In this document: piece after piece, positions 33,521-41,146 of the stretch | How positions within the stretch are numbered: position 1 is the stretch's first letter | How the letters are laid out: each line of letters starts with the position of its first letter | NCBI GenBank assembly: GCA_030683995.1 | Contig: JAUXPH010000045.1 | Location: 62,001 to 126,000, forward strand | Reading direction: 5' to 3' | Source: Lutibacter sp. | GTDB lineage: Bacteria; Bacteroidota; Bacteroidia; Flavobacteriales; Flavobacteriaceae | DNA: 64,000 nucleotides | Translations under genes and position numbers: made by a program | Notes under the pieces: model-generated | The model's database searches: none | Told to the model about the DNA's origin: nothing | The model's input: the letters and a program-made list of their open reading frames with translations, nothing else

Positions 33521-36247
33521 TTGAGAAATTACCCGGAAATATCAATTTTAACTCATTTTTTTCTTTTTTTATTGATGTTTCTGTCAATATCAAAAGTGGA
33601 TGCACAAAACAGTGCCGTTGAAATTTCTGCAAAAAATATTCCTGAAAATTTAGTTCCCGGAAAAAATTATACCATTGCTTTTGAAATTTCAAATACAACG
33701 GGAAATCAGCTCAATTTAAGCAGTGAATTTGTGGTTTCCGATGCGTTTTATTTAACAACTAACATAAAAAAGGTGGATGTTGCCGCAAATAATAAAAAAA
33801 TTGTGCTGTTTACTTTTGGCGTTAACAACCATAGCGTTGCCGGCGAGTATAAAGTGTTGCTGAAAATTACCAATCAAACTAACAATTTGCCTATTGCTTC
33901 TCAGGAAATAACGCTAAAGGTTTCTAAATTATACAATTTAACGGTGGAGGTATTAAACGCCCCGGAATATTTGCGTCTTGAAAAGGAATATCACGTTGAG
34001 TATTTGGTGACAAATAATGGGAACAGTGAAGAGAAAATAACTTTTGAATCGAGCAATATGCTTAAAATAGTGCCTTTAAACGCTTTATTGAAACCCGATT
34101 CATCAATGGTTGTTGCTGTTTATCAAAAAGTGCCGGAAAATGTACGCAACAAAACAATGGTTTTAAATAACCTAAAAGCCTATATGGTTTCAAATGATTT
34201 GCTGTTTTCAAATCGCGCGGCCATTACACTTTACCCAAACAACACCAAAAAACCCGATTTGTACCACCGGTTTCCGGTTACCGTATCCACTATTTTTAAT
34301 TCGTTAAAAGGATTGGATACTTTAAATGTATTTAAATTTAAGGTGAGCGGTCAGGGTTATTTGGACAGAGCCAACGAACATTATTTAAATTTTGAATATT
34401 CAGGTCCGAGCCAGAGCGATATTTTACGATTTGGTGATTATGAACGATACAGTGTTTTTTACAAAAACAAAAAATTGGAGGCTGTTGCAGGTCACGTAAA
34501 TTTTTCGCTTTCCAATATTACGGAAACATCGCGCTACGGAACGGGCGGAATTTTAAGCTATGATTTTGGAAAAACCACCACAACGTTGTTTTATGTAAAA
34601 CCAAGGTTCACCAAACAAATATCCGACTCGTATGGCGGTAAAATTTCGCAGGAATTATCAGATAAAGCCTATGTTGAAGCAGGATTTATCAACAGAACCC
34701 TTTTTGAAAATTATGAAGAATTCAATTCCAAAATTTTTAACATCGCTTCTTTTTACACCATTGACCGATTTAAAATCAACGGAGAAATTGCCTACGAAAC
34801 CAATTATAAAACAAACGGACTTGCGTATTCTTTGGAAGCCTATTTAAATTTGAAAAAATGGGATTTTATCAATTCTGCACAATATTCCGATAAAGATTAT
34901 AAGGGTTATATAAGAAACAGCAAACAATGGTTGTCGCTGGCAAATTACCGATTTAACGATAAAATTGATATGCAAATTGGGGCGGAGTATCGCGCTATTA
35001 ATCCGGTTAAAGACACCATTAATTACAGTTCGTCTCCAATAACCACAAAGTATCAGGCGTATTTTAATTACAACATCAACAGAAATAATAAAGTTAGGGC
35101 AGGAGGTTATTACCGAAATAAAGAAGACCAGTTGGGTATACAGACCTACAATTTTGAGGAAAAGTTGGCGACGCTTTCATTTTATAGCCGAATGCCTTTT
35201 AAATACGATTTAATGTGGCAAAACCGCATGGGAAAAACCATCAATTTTTTGGCGAACAGCACGGAGCCTCAAAGCACGTTTTTCAGTTCTTTGAGTGTTA
35301 CCGGATATATTTTTAAAAATTTAATTCTGGGCTTAAATGGTGATTACCAGCAAAGCAACAAACAATCTGTTGATAATACAGTGCAAAAAACGTTTTATTA
35401 TGGCGGAAATTTACAATACAATTTAAAATCGGATTTAAACCTGAATGTATTTTACAAGAAGAATTACGATTTTGATGAGTTGGATGAGTCCCAAAATTAT
35501 TTGCAGGCGCAGTTAAATTACAACTATCAAAGGAGACATTTGTTAAGCGTTTCTGTTTCACAAATGAGTTTGCCGGTATTTCCCATCCAAAAAGAACTTT
35601 TAATCACGGCATCTTACAGTTTGGTGATGAACGTGCCGGTTTCAAAAAATAAAACGGTTGGCTCATTAATCGGTAAAATTACTTCCGATGAAAAAGTTAA
35701 TTTAGAAGGCATTCTTGTGTTGTTGGATGAGCAAATTGCCATCACCAACGAAAAAGGCGTTTTTCATTTTTACAATTTACAGCCCAAAACCTATCGTTTG
35801 TACGTGAAACAATCGAGTTTGCCAAAAAATAAAATTATTGTGATGCAACAGCCAATCGACATCGATATTGTCCCAAATAAAGAAACCGAAGTGGTACTTG
35901 AAATGGGAAATACAGGCACTTTATTTGGGCAAGTTATTTTTGAAGAAACAACGGTGATGCAATCTTCGCAATTCATCAAAAAATTGCCTATTTTGGTAGT
36001 GAAAATAACCAAGGAAGATAAAACCTCTTATACCAAAACCGACAAAGACGGTAAATTTTGGTTCAAAGAGCTAACGCCGGGAGATTGGACCGTGGAGCTG
36101 GTTGTAAAAAATTTATTGAACGATTTCACTTTTAGCGAAACGCAAAAAACCATTTCTATCAAATCCGATAAAGAAGAGAAGGCTGTTTTTAAAGCGACCA
36201 ATAAAAACAGGGAGGTTAAAAAAAGCGATAAAATATTTAAATTATGA
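33521..36247 (+). CDS. Large outer-membrane barrel with Ig-like and regulatory-like domains (usher-like by context)
   Basis: 908 residues from a TTG start. The only nearby ATG would truncate the signal peptide (about 1-28, ending VDAQ), so TTG is preferred. Two Ig-like domains (about 30-245) contain ENLVPGKNYTIAFEISN and EYLRLEKEYHVEYLVTNNG. A beta-barrel of about 450 residues follows, with alternating aromatics (HYLNFEYSG, TTTLFYVKPRFTKQ, KVRAGGYYRNKEDQLG). Two carboxypeptidase-regulatory-like domains end it (SLIGKITSDEKVNLEGILVLLD; LFGQVIFEE to DGKFWFKEL). Barrel plus periplasmic beta domains is the logic of an usher, but the sequence is not the classical family. Its stop overlaps the first subunit gene (ATGA). 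Confidence 0.6.
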   Translation: MRNYPEISILTHFFLFLLMFLSISKVDAQNSAVEISAKNIPENLVPGKNYTIAFEISNTTGNQLNLSSEFVVSDAFYLTTNIKKVDVAANNKKIVLFTFGVNNHSVAGEYKVLLKITNQTNNLPIASQEITLKVSKLYNLTVEVLNAPEYLRLEKEYHVEYLVTNNGNSEEKITFESSNMLKIVPLNALLKPDSSMVVAVYQKVPENVRNKTMVLNNLKAYMVSNDLLFSNRAAITLYPNNTKKPDLYHRFPVTVSTIFNSLKGLDTLNVFKFKVSGQGYLDRANEHYLNFEYSGPSQSDILRFGDYERYSVFYKNKKLEAVAGHVNFSLSNITETSRYGTGGILSYDFGKTTTTLFYVKPRFTKQISDSYGGKISQELSDKAYVEAGFINRTLFENYEEFNSKIFNIASFYTIDRFKINGEIAYETNYKTNGLAYSLEAYLNLKKWDFINSAQYSDKDYKGYIRNSKQWLSLANYRFNDKIDMQIGAEYRAINPVKDTINYSSSPITTKYQAYFNYNINRNNKVRAGGYYRNKEDQLGIQTYNFEEKLATLSFYSRMPFKYDLMWQNRMGKTINFLANSTEPQSTFFSSLSVTGYIFKNLILGLNGDYQQSNKQSVDNTVQKTFYYGGNLQYNLKSDLNLNVFYKKNYDFDELDESQNYLQAQLNYNYQRRHLLSVSVSQMSLPVFPIQKELLITASYSLVMNVPVSKNKTVGSLIGKITSDEKVNLEGILVLLDEQIAITNEKGVFHFYNLQPKTYRLYVKQSSLPKNKIIVMQQPIDIDIVPNKETEVVLEMGNTGTLFGQVIFEETTVMQSSQFIKKLPILVVKITKEDKTSYTKTDKDGKFWFKELTPGDWTVELVVKNLLNDFTFSETQKTISIKSDKEEKAVFKATNKNREVKKSDKIFKL

Positions 36248-36780
36248 AAAAACTAATTTACATTATTTGCGGTTTGTGCGCAATTTCGAGTTTTGGCCAA
36301 AGTCAAGGCTCTGCAAACGCTACATTTAACCTGTCTCAAGTGGCAATGTTGGATTTGGAGCCGGATAATTCAACGGTAACACTAAGTTTAGCGACCAATG
36401 AAGCCGGCGAAAAGGCGGCAATGGTGACTGCAAACAATAAAAAATGGCTTAATTTTTCATCTGCTGTTTCAAGCACGGCGTCTGCCAGAAGTATTTCTGT
36501 TAAAATTGATGGCGGTCAAGTGCCTTCAGGCATTTATTTAAAACTAAGCACTTCAAATGTTATGGGTATTGGTCAAGGAGTCTTAGGTTCGCCTGTGGGA
36601 ATTTTGACTTTAAGCAGCGCGCCACAAACAATTATCTCGAACATCAGAGGCGCATATACTGGTGATGGCATTGGTAACGGTTATGAGCTTACCTATTATT
36701 TGGAAATTTTCGATTACAAATTATTGGATTTTAACCAATCCGCAACCTTGACCATCACTTTAACTTTATCCGATCTATAA
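36244..36780 (+). CDS. Small secreted subunit-like protein A
   Basis: 178 residues with signal peptide (about 1-19, ending SFGQ). The mature part is beta-rich: ATFNLSQVAMLDLEPDNSTVTLSL, KKWLNFSSA, ARSISVKIDGGQVPSGIYLKL, ISNIRGAYTGDGIGNGYELTYYL, and the closing strand ATLTITLTLSDL. The same blocks in the same order occur in the proteins at 38418 and 39531, so the three form a family. Size and closing strand resemble fimbrial subunits. There are no T9SS or sortase signals. It overlaps the barrel gene by 4 bp and the next gene by 1 bp, so all are translationally coupled. Confidence 0.65.
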   Translation: MKKLIYIICGLCAISSFGQSQGSANATFNLSQVAMLDLEPDNSTVTLSLATNEAGEKAAMVTANNKKWLNFSSAVSSTASARSISVKIDGGQVPSGIYLKLSTSNVMGIGQGVLGSPVGILTLSSAPQTIISNIRGAYTGDGIGNGYELTYYLEIFDYKLLDFNQSATLTITLTLSDL

Positions 36781-37253
36781 TGAAAAACTTAACAACCTTA
36801 ATTGCCTTTTTAGCGATTTCAAATATGGTGATTGGTCAAGGCATTGAACTTACAGTTACAGGAAATTGGGCAAAAAACATTGCTGCATCAGATATCAATG
36901 AAGCGGGGAATGACTATCCAGCCTCTTATGCTAGCAATATCAATCAAACTTTATTAACGATAAACCCAAAAAATTGGAACAAAATAATAACTGTTTTTGT
37001 TAAGAGAAACGACATTGCTTGGAATGCTAATTTGAACCTTAAAGTTAAACGCACCTCAAATGGCACCAATGGCAATACCAATATTGCTGGTGGTTTAAGT
37101 TATCAGACAATTACAAACATTGACGCTAACTTTTTTACTTGTGCAGGTTATCATACATTTATTCCATTACAATATGAAATTACCGGTATTAGTGTTGTGT
37201 TGCCGGTACAAAGTTATTCAACCGAAATTATGTACACAGTGATACAGTTATAA
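36780..37253 (+). CDS. Small secreted protein, possible adaptor or tip subunit
   Basis: 157 residues with signal peptide (about 1-19, ending VIGQ). The mature chain is beta-rich and Asn-rich: GIELTVTGNWAKNIAASDINEAGNDY, LTINPKNWNKIITVFVKRND, LNLKVKRTSNG, and the final strand YSTEIMYTVIQL. It is not clearly paralogous to the subunits at 36244, 38418 and 39531, but it is about the same size and sits inside their operon with a 1-bp overlap. A minor subunit (adaptor, initiator or terminator) is plausible. Function is inferred only from position. Confidence 0.5.
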   Translation: MKNLTTLIAFLAISNMVIGQGIELTVTGNWAKNIAASDINEAGNDYPASYASNINQTLLTINPKNWNKIITVFVKRNDIAWNANLNLKVKRTSNGTNGNTNIAGGLSYQTITNIDANFFTCAGYHTFIPLQYEITGISVVLPVQSYSTEIMYTVIQL

Positions 37254-37314
37254 CAACATTATGGTGGTCAAAAGAAATCACAATTAAAAAACAACATCAT
37301 TAAAACCCAAAGTA

Positions 37315-37953
37315 ATGCCCATAAAAATACTTTTTATTGAAGAAAATGCTATAAAACAAGAAGCCTTAAAATTGTGCCTAAGTGAAAATGCAGGCATCCA
37401 ATTTGATATTTTAAACGATTTTAATGCGCTGGAAGCTTCTTTAAGTTCTGAATCTTATTCGCATTTGGTGGCTCAATCTATAGTTAAAAATGGGTCTATT
37501 TTGGCTTTTACGCACTTAATCCAGTTGCCTTTGTTAATTATAAGCGATAATGGGTTGGATTTATCAGAGACTTCTTATGCAATTACCAAATCGCCTTTAA
37601 GTTATGCAGCATTGTTTGATTTTTTGGTGCAAAGCACGCCCATTTCTTATGCCGGAATTGAGGAATATGCGATGGATGATGAAGAATTTTTAGAGCAAAT
37701 AAAAGCATTAATGGTTGACGAATTTCAAAATAATTTGGAGGAAATTCCGGTATTGATTGAAACCAATAATTTATCGGAATTAAAAAGCAGGGCGCACCAA
37801 ATGAGCAGCAAATTTGCGATGTTGGATTTGCCCCAGTCAGCGCTTTTATCCAAAGAAATAGACGTCCATATTTTAAATGATGCCGAAAAGCAAATCAAAA
37901 ATATGAAAATATTGTTGGTTGACTTAGAAATTGCTTTGGAGCATCTGCAATAA
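37315..37953 (+). CDS. Pseudo-receiver plus Hpt phosphotransfer protein
   Basis: 212 residues. Residues 1-108 follow the receiver fold (KILFIEENAIKQEALKL; LVAQSIV; LPLLIISDN; AITKSPLSYAALFDFL) but the phosphoacceptor Asp is missing: the matching position is Gln54, while the acidic pair (Glu9-Glu10) and Lys92 remain. Residues of about 120-212 are helical with His161 in SELKSRAHQMSSKFAML, the pattern of Hpt phosphotransfer domains. It would pass phosphoryl groups to a true receiver, such as the CheY-like or LytTR proteins nearby. It closes the main operon, 61 bp after the small secreted protein. Confidence 0.7.
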   Translation: MPIKILFIEENAIKQEALKLCLSENAGIQFDILNDFNALEASLSSESYSHLVAQSIVKNGSILAFTHLIQLPLLIISDNGLDLSETSYAITKSPLSYAALFDFLVQSTPISYAGIEEYAMDDEEFLEQIKALMVDEFQNNLEEIPVLIETNNLSELKSRAHQMSSKFAMLDLPQSALLSKEIDVHILNDAEKQIKNMKILLVDLEIALEHLQ

Positions 37954-38252
37954 GACAGCAATTTTATCCTAACATTGAATTTTATCATTTAAATCGCGTT
38001 TTTTTTAGAAAATGCTTCTTTCACTTTGTTCCAAAGTTTCTGGAAGACCATAATTATATCTTTTTAAAATTCTTTCTTCCCATTTCTTCATCAAAATAAA
38101 AAGTTTTGAAGACGTACTATTTTTTTAACCTGTCGTAAATTTTTCAAAATAAAATTCTTAACTTTAAGTAAATAAAAGCCATTTTACGAGCTTTTAATTA
38201 TTTTTCATCCACTGAAAAAACGTTGTGATAAAATATAAATGGCACTCAAAAA
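37954..38252. other. AT-rich intergenic stretch, no convincing gene
   Basis: 464 bp separate the Hpt gene from the next subunit gene. The first 300 bp hold only very short frames on the minus strand (20 and 28 codons), with no support beyond plausible codons. The last part holds the regulatory repeats and promoter listed separately. Confidence 0.6.
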
Positions 38253-38335
38253 ACAACAAATGGTATATATTTTACAACAAATGGTAAAATAGTTCGTTTT
38301 TTTCATTGCTTAATGGTTTTTTGTTTGTACCTTTA
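38253..38335 (+). promoter_or_regulatory. 21-bp-phased direct repeat and promoter of subunit gene B
   Basis: ACAACAAATGGTA occurs at 38253-38265 and 38274-38286, start to start exactly 21 bp, the spacing of LytTR binding sites. The reverse strand of each copy contains ACCATTTGT, which fits eight of nine positions of the usual LytTR consensus as I recall it. The promoter follows: TTG (38306-38308), 19 bp, TACCTTTA (38328-38335). Confidence 0.65.
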
Positions 38336-38417
38336 GAATAGATCTAAATAGTGCAATTAACTTTTTAGTTACACAAAAATAAAAACCTATAAATGCGTTA
38401 CCTATTAAGCAAAAAAA

Positions 38418-38984
38418 ATGACCACAACCTACAAAAATATAGCCCTGTTCTTATTTTTATTAGTGTTTGGCAATTTATGCGCTCAAGTCAATCAAGGCAG
38501 CCACAAAATAAATTTATCAATACCTGAAGTTGCCTTAATCAATGTATATTCAAACGATAACATCAACTTGGGAAACACTTCTGTTATTGAAGCCGGTCAA
38601 GCCATAAATATGGAAGACACCAACAGCGTTTGGATCAATTATTCTTCCATTATAGGTTCTCCATCACAACCAGGGCGTGATATCAGCATTCGCATTTCTG
38701 AAGGCAGCATTCCTGACGGCGTAAAACTTTACGTTAAAGTGGCGAAAGATATGGGCGCCGGTACCGGAGAAATGGGAAAACCGATCAGCACCACACAAGA
38801 GCTCACCGAAAATCCTCTTACCATTATCACCGATATTGGAAGCGCTTATACCGGTGCAGGTGCCAATAAAGGCAACAATGTGCAATATACCCTAAAACTT
38901 AGCGATGAACCAAATGCTTATGCCAAATTGGATTCCAACCAAAGCAATACCTTGGTGATCAACTACACGCTAACCGACAATTAA
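38418..38984 (+). CDS. Small secreted subunit-like protein B
   Basis: 188 residues with signal peptide (about 1-22, ending LCAQ). Its blocks match the family: SHKINLSIPEVALINVYS, VWINYSSIIG, GRDISIRISEGSIPDGVKLYVKV, IITDIGSAYTGAGANKGNNVQYTL, and closing strand NTLVINYTLTDN. It is closest to the protein at 39531 (shared INYSS and IGSxxTGxGxNKG). It has its own promoter with phased repeats upstream and a likely terminator, so its level can be set apart from the main operon. This suggests a major or alternative structural subunit. Confidence 0.65.
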   Translation: MTTTYKNIALFLFLLVFGNLCAQVNQGSHKINLSIPEVALINVYSNDNINLGNTSVIEAGQAINMEDTNSVWINYSSIIGSPSQPGRDISIRISEGSIPDGVKLYVKVAKDMGAGTGEMGKPISTTQELTENPLTIITDIGSAYTGAGANKGNNVQYTLKLSDEPNAYAKLDSNQSNTLVINYTLTDN

Positions 38985-39005
38985 TACATTTTACATTCCC
39001 AAATA

Positions 39006-39056
39006 GAAAAAGACACTATGCCTAATGATAATTTTTAGGGTGGTGTTTTTCTTTTT
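39006..39056 (+). terminator. Possible terminator after subunit gene B
   Basis: AAAAAGACAC pairs imperfectly with GTGTTTTTC across an inner CCTA/TAGG stem and is followed by a T-rich run. It lies 22 bp after the stop at 38984. The stem is imperfect. Confidence 0.5.
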
Positions 39057-39060
39057 TGTT

Positions 39061-39108
39061 CCCTTCGACTTTGCTTCGGCTCCGCTCAGCAGCCACGCTC
39101 AGGGTGAC
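39061..39108. repeat. CTTCGACT/GCTCAG dispersed repeat
   Basis: GC-rich sequence with CCCTTCGACT, TTGCTTCGGCTCCGCTCAGC and CAGGGTGACA. Related pieces recur at 59985-60008 and, as coding DNA, at 63611-63670. No gene is carried. Confidence 0.7.
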
Positions 39109-39114
39109 AAATTG

Positions 39115-39170
39115 TTGATACGTTTATACGTTGATATGTTGATACGTTGATGCGTTGATATGTTGAATTG
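39115..39170. repeat. Seven tandem 8-bp units (TTGATACG type)
   Basis: Units run head to tail: TTGATACG, TTTATACG, TTGATATG, TTGATACG, TTGATGCG, TTGATATG, TTGAATTG. They directly follow the CTTCGACT repeat. A related degenerate array (GTTTAATC units) precedes a CCCTTCGATT sequence at 59731-59775. Confidence 0.8.
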
Positions 39171-39373
39171 TTTCACATAAAAATCACTTTGGCCTTTAAT
39201 CTTGTTGTTTTTCTACAATTACCCAACAAACAATTCAAATCTCTCAACCACCGTATTACCCTGAGTCGATGGCTATGCTTAACCGCGAATAAAACTTCTA
39301 ATATTTAATAGCTAACTTTTAATATCCTACACGATCTTCTCTCAATTCTTCCTTTCTATCTGCCGTTAAATGT

Positions 39374-39410
39374 ATTCATCTTAAGAATCCTACCGTTCAC
39401 CGACACTTAA
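39374..39410 (+). promoter_or_regulatory. Bipartite regulatory element, copy 2
   Basis: ATTCATC (39374-39380), 16 bp, TCACCGACACTTAA (39397-39410): identical blocks and gap to 30478-30514. ATTCATC and GTTCACC repeat with a 21-bp period. It ends 44 bp before the -7 box at 39455, against 43 bp in copy 1. Confidence 0.75.
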
Positions 39411-39454
39411 CGTTTACCTGCCTAATTTTTGAATTTTAAACTTTGATGCTAACG

Positions 39455-39462
39455 TACATTTG
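39455..39462 (+). promoter_or_regulatory. -7 promoter box of subunit gene C
   Basis: TACATTTG, exact TAnnTTTG match. The predicted leader of about 60 nt is almost free of G and rich in A, the kind of unstructured leader seen before highly translated Bacteroidota genes. Confidence 0.7.
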
Positions 39463-39530
39463 TACCATCAATAAGAAATAACAAAACAAAAAATAAATAA
39501 CAAAACAAACAATTTAAAAAACAAAACCTC

Positions 39531-40109
39531 ATGAACTTAAACAAATTATTTTTCGCCGCTGTAATCGTTTTATCTGCCAATGCTTCTTTCGCGCAAGATA
39601 CTAATGAAGCTTCTCATTTATTAACCATTAGTATTCCACAAGTTGCTTTATTAGATCTTGAAGCGGCATCAACAACTATTACTTTGGCTGCTACTGTACC
39701 AGCACTTGCTGAAGCTGGTTTGCCAATAACATTTGGTGCAGCTGCAACCAACTCAACCATTTGGATGAATTATTCTTCTATTGTTAAAGGTGCATTGGTA
39801 AGAAAAGTGACTGTTGCAATCACTAACGGTGCTGTTCCAGACGGATTAAAATTAACAGTACTTGCTTCTGCAGCTTCTGCAGATGGCGCGGGCACAAAAG
39901 GTACTGCTGCAACTGCGATTACTTTAACAAATACTGCATCAGATATTGTTACAGGAATTGGAAGCACTTGGACAGGAGACGGAGTGAACAAAGGCCGTAA
40001 TTTAACTTACCAACTTGATTATGCTGGTACTGAAACAGACTATGCTGATTTAAGATTTGTTGATATAGCTGCTCCACTAACAATTACATACACACTTTCA
40101 GATATTTAA
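39531..40109 (+). CDS. Small secreted subunit-like protein C, probably abundant
   Basis: 192 residues with signal peptide (about 1-21, ending SFAQ). Family blocks: HLLTISIPQVALLDLE, IWMNYSSIVKG, VRKVTVAITNGAVPDGLKLTVLAS, IVTGIGSTWTGDGVNKGRNLTYQLDY, and closing strand PLTITYTLSDI. It is unusually Ala/Thr-rich and uses more GCT, GCA and ACT codons than its paralogues, with an open A-rich leader, a consensus -7 box and a strong terminator. These suggest high expression, as for a main structural subunit. It forms a single-gene unit with the regulatory element shared with 30626. Confidence 0.68.
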   Translation: MNLNKLFFAAVIVLSANASFAQDTNEASHLLTISIPQVALLDLEAASTTITLAATVPALAEAGLPITFGAAATNSTIWMNYSSIVKGALVRKVTVAITNGAVPDGLKLTVLASAASADGAGTKGTAATAITLTNTASDIVTGIGSTWTGDGVNKGRNLTYQLDYAGTETDYADLRFVDIAAPLTITYTLSDI

Positions 40110-40129
40110 TCTGTAAATAACAGAATATT

Positions 40130-40159
40130 AAAAAGCCTTCTTTAACGGGAGGCTTTTTT
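40130..40159 (+). terminator. Rho-independent terminator of subunit gene C
   Basis: AAAAAGCCTTC (40130-40140) pairs with GGAGGCTTTTT (40148-40158) with one wobble, 7-nt loop, then T. It lies 20 bp after the stop. Confidence 0.9.
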
Positions 40160-40228
40160 ATGCGTTATAGTTTTCGGGGTATTGTTGAAAAAGAGATTGC
40201 AATATATGAAAAGGTCTCTGATAGGTAG

Positions 40229-41146
40229 TTAGGCTATTTCAAAAACTTTTCCTTCCAAAGCCAAATGGGTGTTTTCAAAAAATGCCTGTGCTTCAATTTT
40301 AAAGTCCTCCTTGTTTTGGTAACGGCCGCTGTAATGCCCAATAATCAATTGGTTCACATTTGCCAGTTGCGCTATTTGGGCGGCTTGCGCAGCGGTAGCA
40401 TGTTTTGTGGTGACACAAAGCGCTTCCTTGTCTTTCAAAAAAGTGGCTTCGTGGTACAAACAGTTGGCGTTTTTTATTAAAGGCACAATTTCGGGATAAT
40501 AAGCGGTGTCACTGCAAAATGCATAAGACAAAGGCAAAGCGGGATCAAAAGTGAGTGTTTCGTTTTTTAGGATTTGTCCGTTTTGCAAAATAAAATCCCT
40601 GCCGTTTTTTAAATTTTGGTAATCGCAAATTTCAATTTCTTTGTGTTTTGCGATGGTGTTTGCATTTAATTTGCGTTCCCTCAGTTTTTCCTTGAATAAA
40701 AATCCGTTTGTGTAAATCCGGTGATCTAAAGGAATGGTATGCACTTCAACTGTGGCGTCTTCAAAAATAAGCTCGCTTTCTGTTGCGTTCAGCTCGTGAA
40801 AAAGCAAAGGATATTGTGTCCAGGAATTGGAGAGTTTTAATTGTAAGGTGATGATTTCTTTCAGCCCTTTTGGCCCGTAAATATGCAATTCGGCTTCACG
40901 GTTCAACAACCTGAAAGTTGAAATTAACCCCACCAATCCATAAAAATGATCGCCGTGCAAATGGGAAATGAATATGTGTTTAATTTTGGAAAATTTAACG
41001 CCGTATTTGCGCAATTGCACTTGGGTGCCTTCGCCGCAATCGATTAAAAAGTGATGGTTTTTAATTTCTAAAAATTGTGCTGTTGGGTGGGCATTTACGC
41101 GTGGTGTTGCAGAATGGCATCCTAAGATCGTGAGTTTCAAACTCAT
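40229..41146 (-). CDS. rnz: Ribonuclease Z
   Basis: Endonuclease that trims the 3' end of tRNA precursors. The 305 residues match RNase Z of the long bacterial type. The metallo-beta-lactamase zinc motif SHLHGDH is at residues 61-67, with the opening LTILGCHSATP and LIDCGEGTQ. Later ligands lie in FCSDTAYYPE and the PxKxC-like exosite region is near LKNGRDF. The H-x-H-x-D-H residues are intact. It is the last gene of the pyrR-pyrB transcript, overlapping the preceding T9SS-domain gene by 4 bp (ATGA). Confidence 0.95.
   Translation of the reverse strand: MSLKLTILGCHSATPRVNAHPTAQFLEIKNHHFLIDCGEGTQVQLRKYGVKFSKIKHIFISHLHGDHFYGLVGLISTFRLLNREAELHIYGPKGLKEIITLQLKLSNSWTQYPLLFHELNATESELIFEDATVEVHTIPLDHRIYTNGFLFKEKLRERKLNANTIAKHKEIEICDYQNLKNGRDFILQNGQILKNETLTFDPALPLSYAFCSDTAYYPEIVPLIKNANCLYHEATFLKDKEALCVTTKHATAAQAAQIAQLANVNQLIIGHYSGRYQNKEDFKIEAQAFFENTHLALEGKVFEIA

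Noticed and set aside
37989-38091. Two minus-strand peptides of 20 and 28 codons (one amphipathic, MVFQKLWNKVKEAF)
   Set aside because: They overlap each other in different frames, have no promoter or clear ribosome site, and are too short to trust.
39115-39170. CRISPR-like array
   Set aside because: Units are 8 bp with no spacers; it is a simple degenerate tandem repeat, and no cas gene is present.
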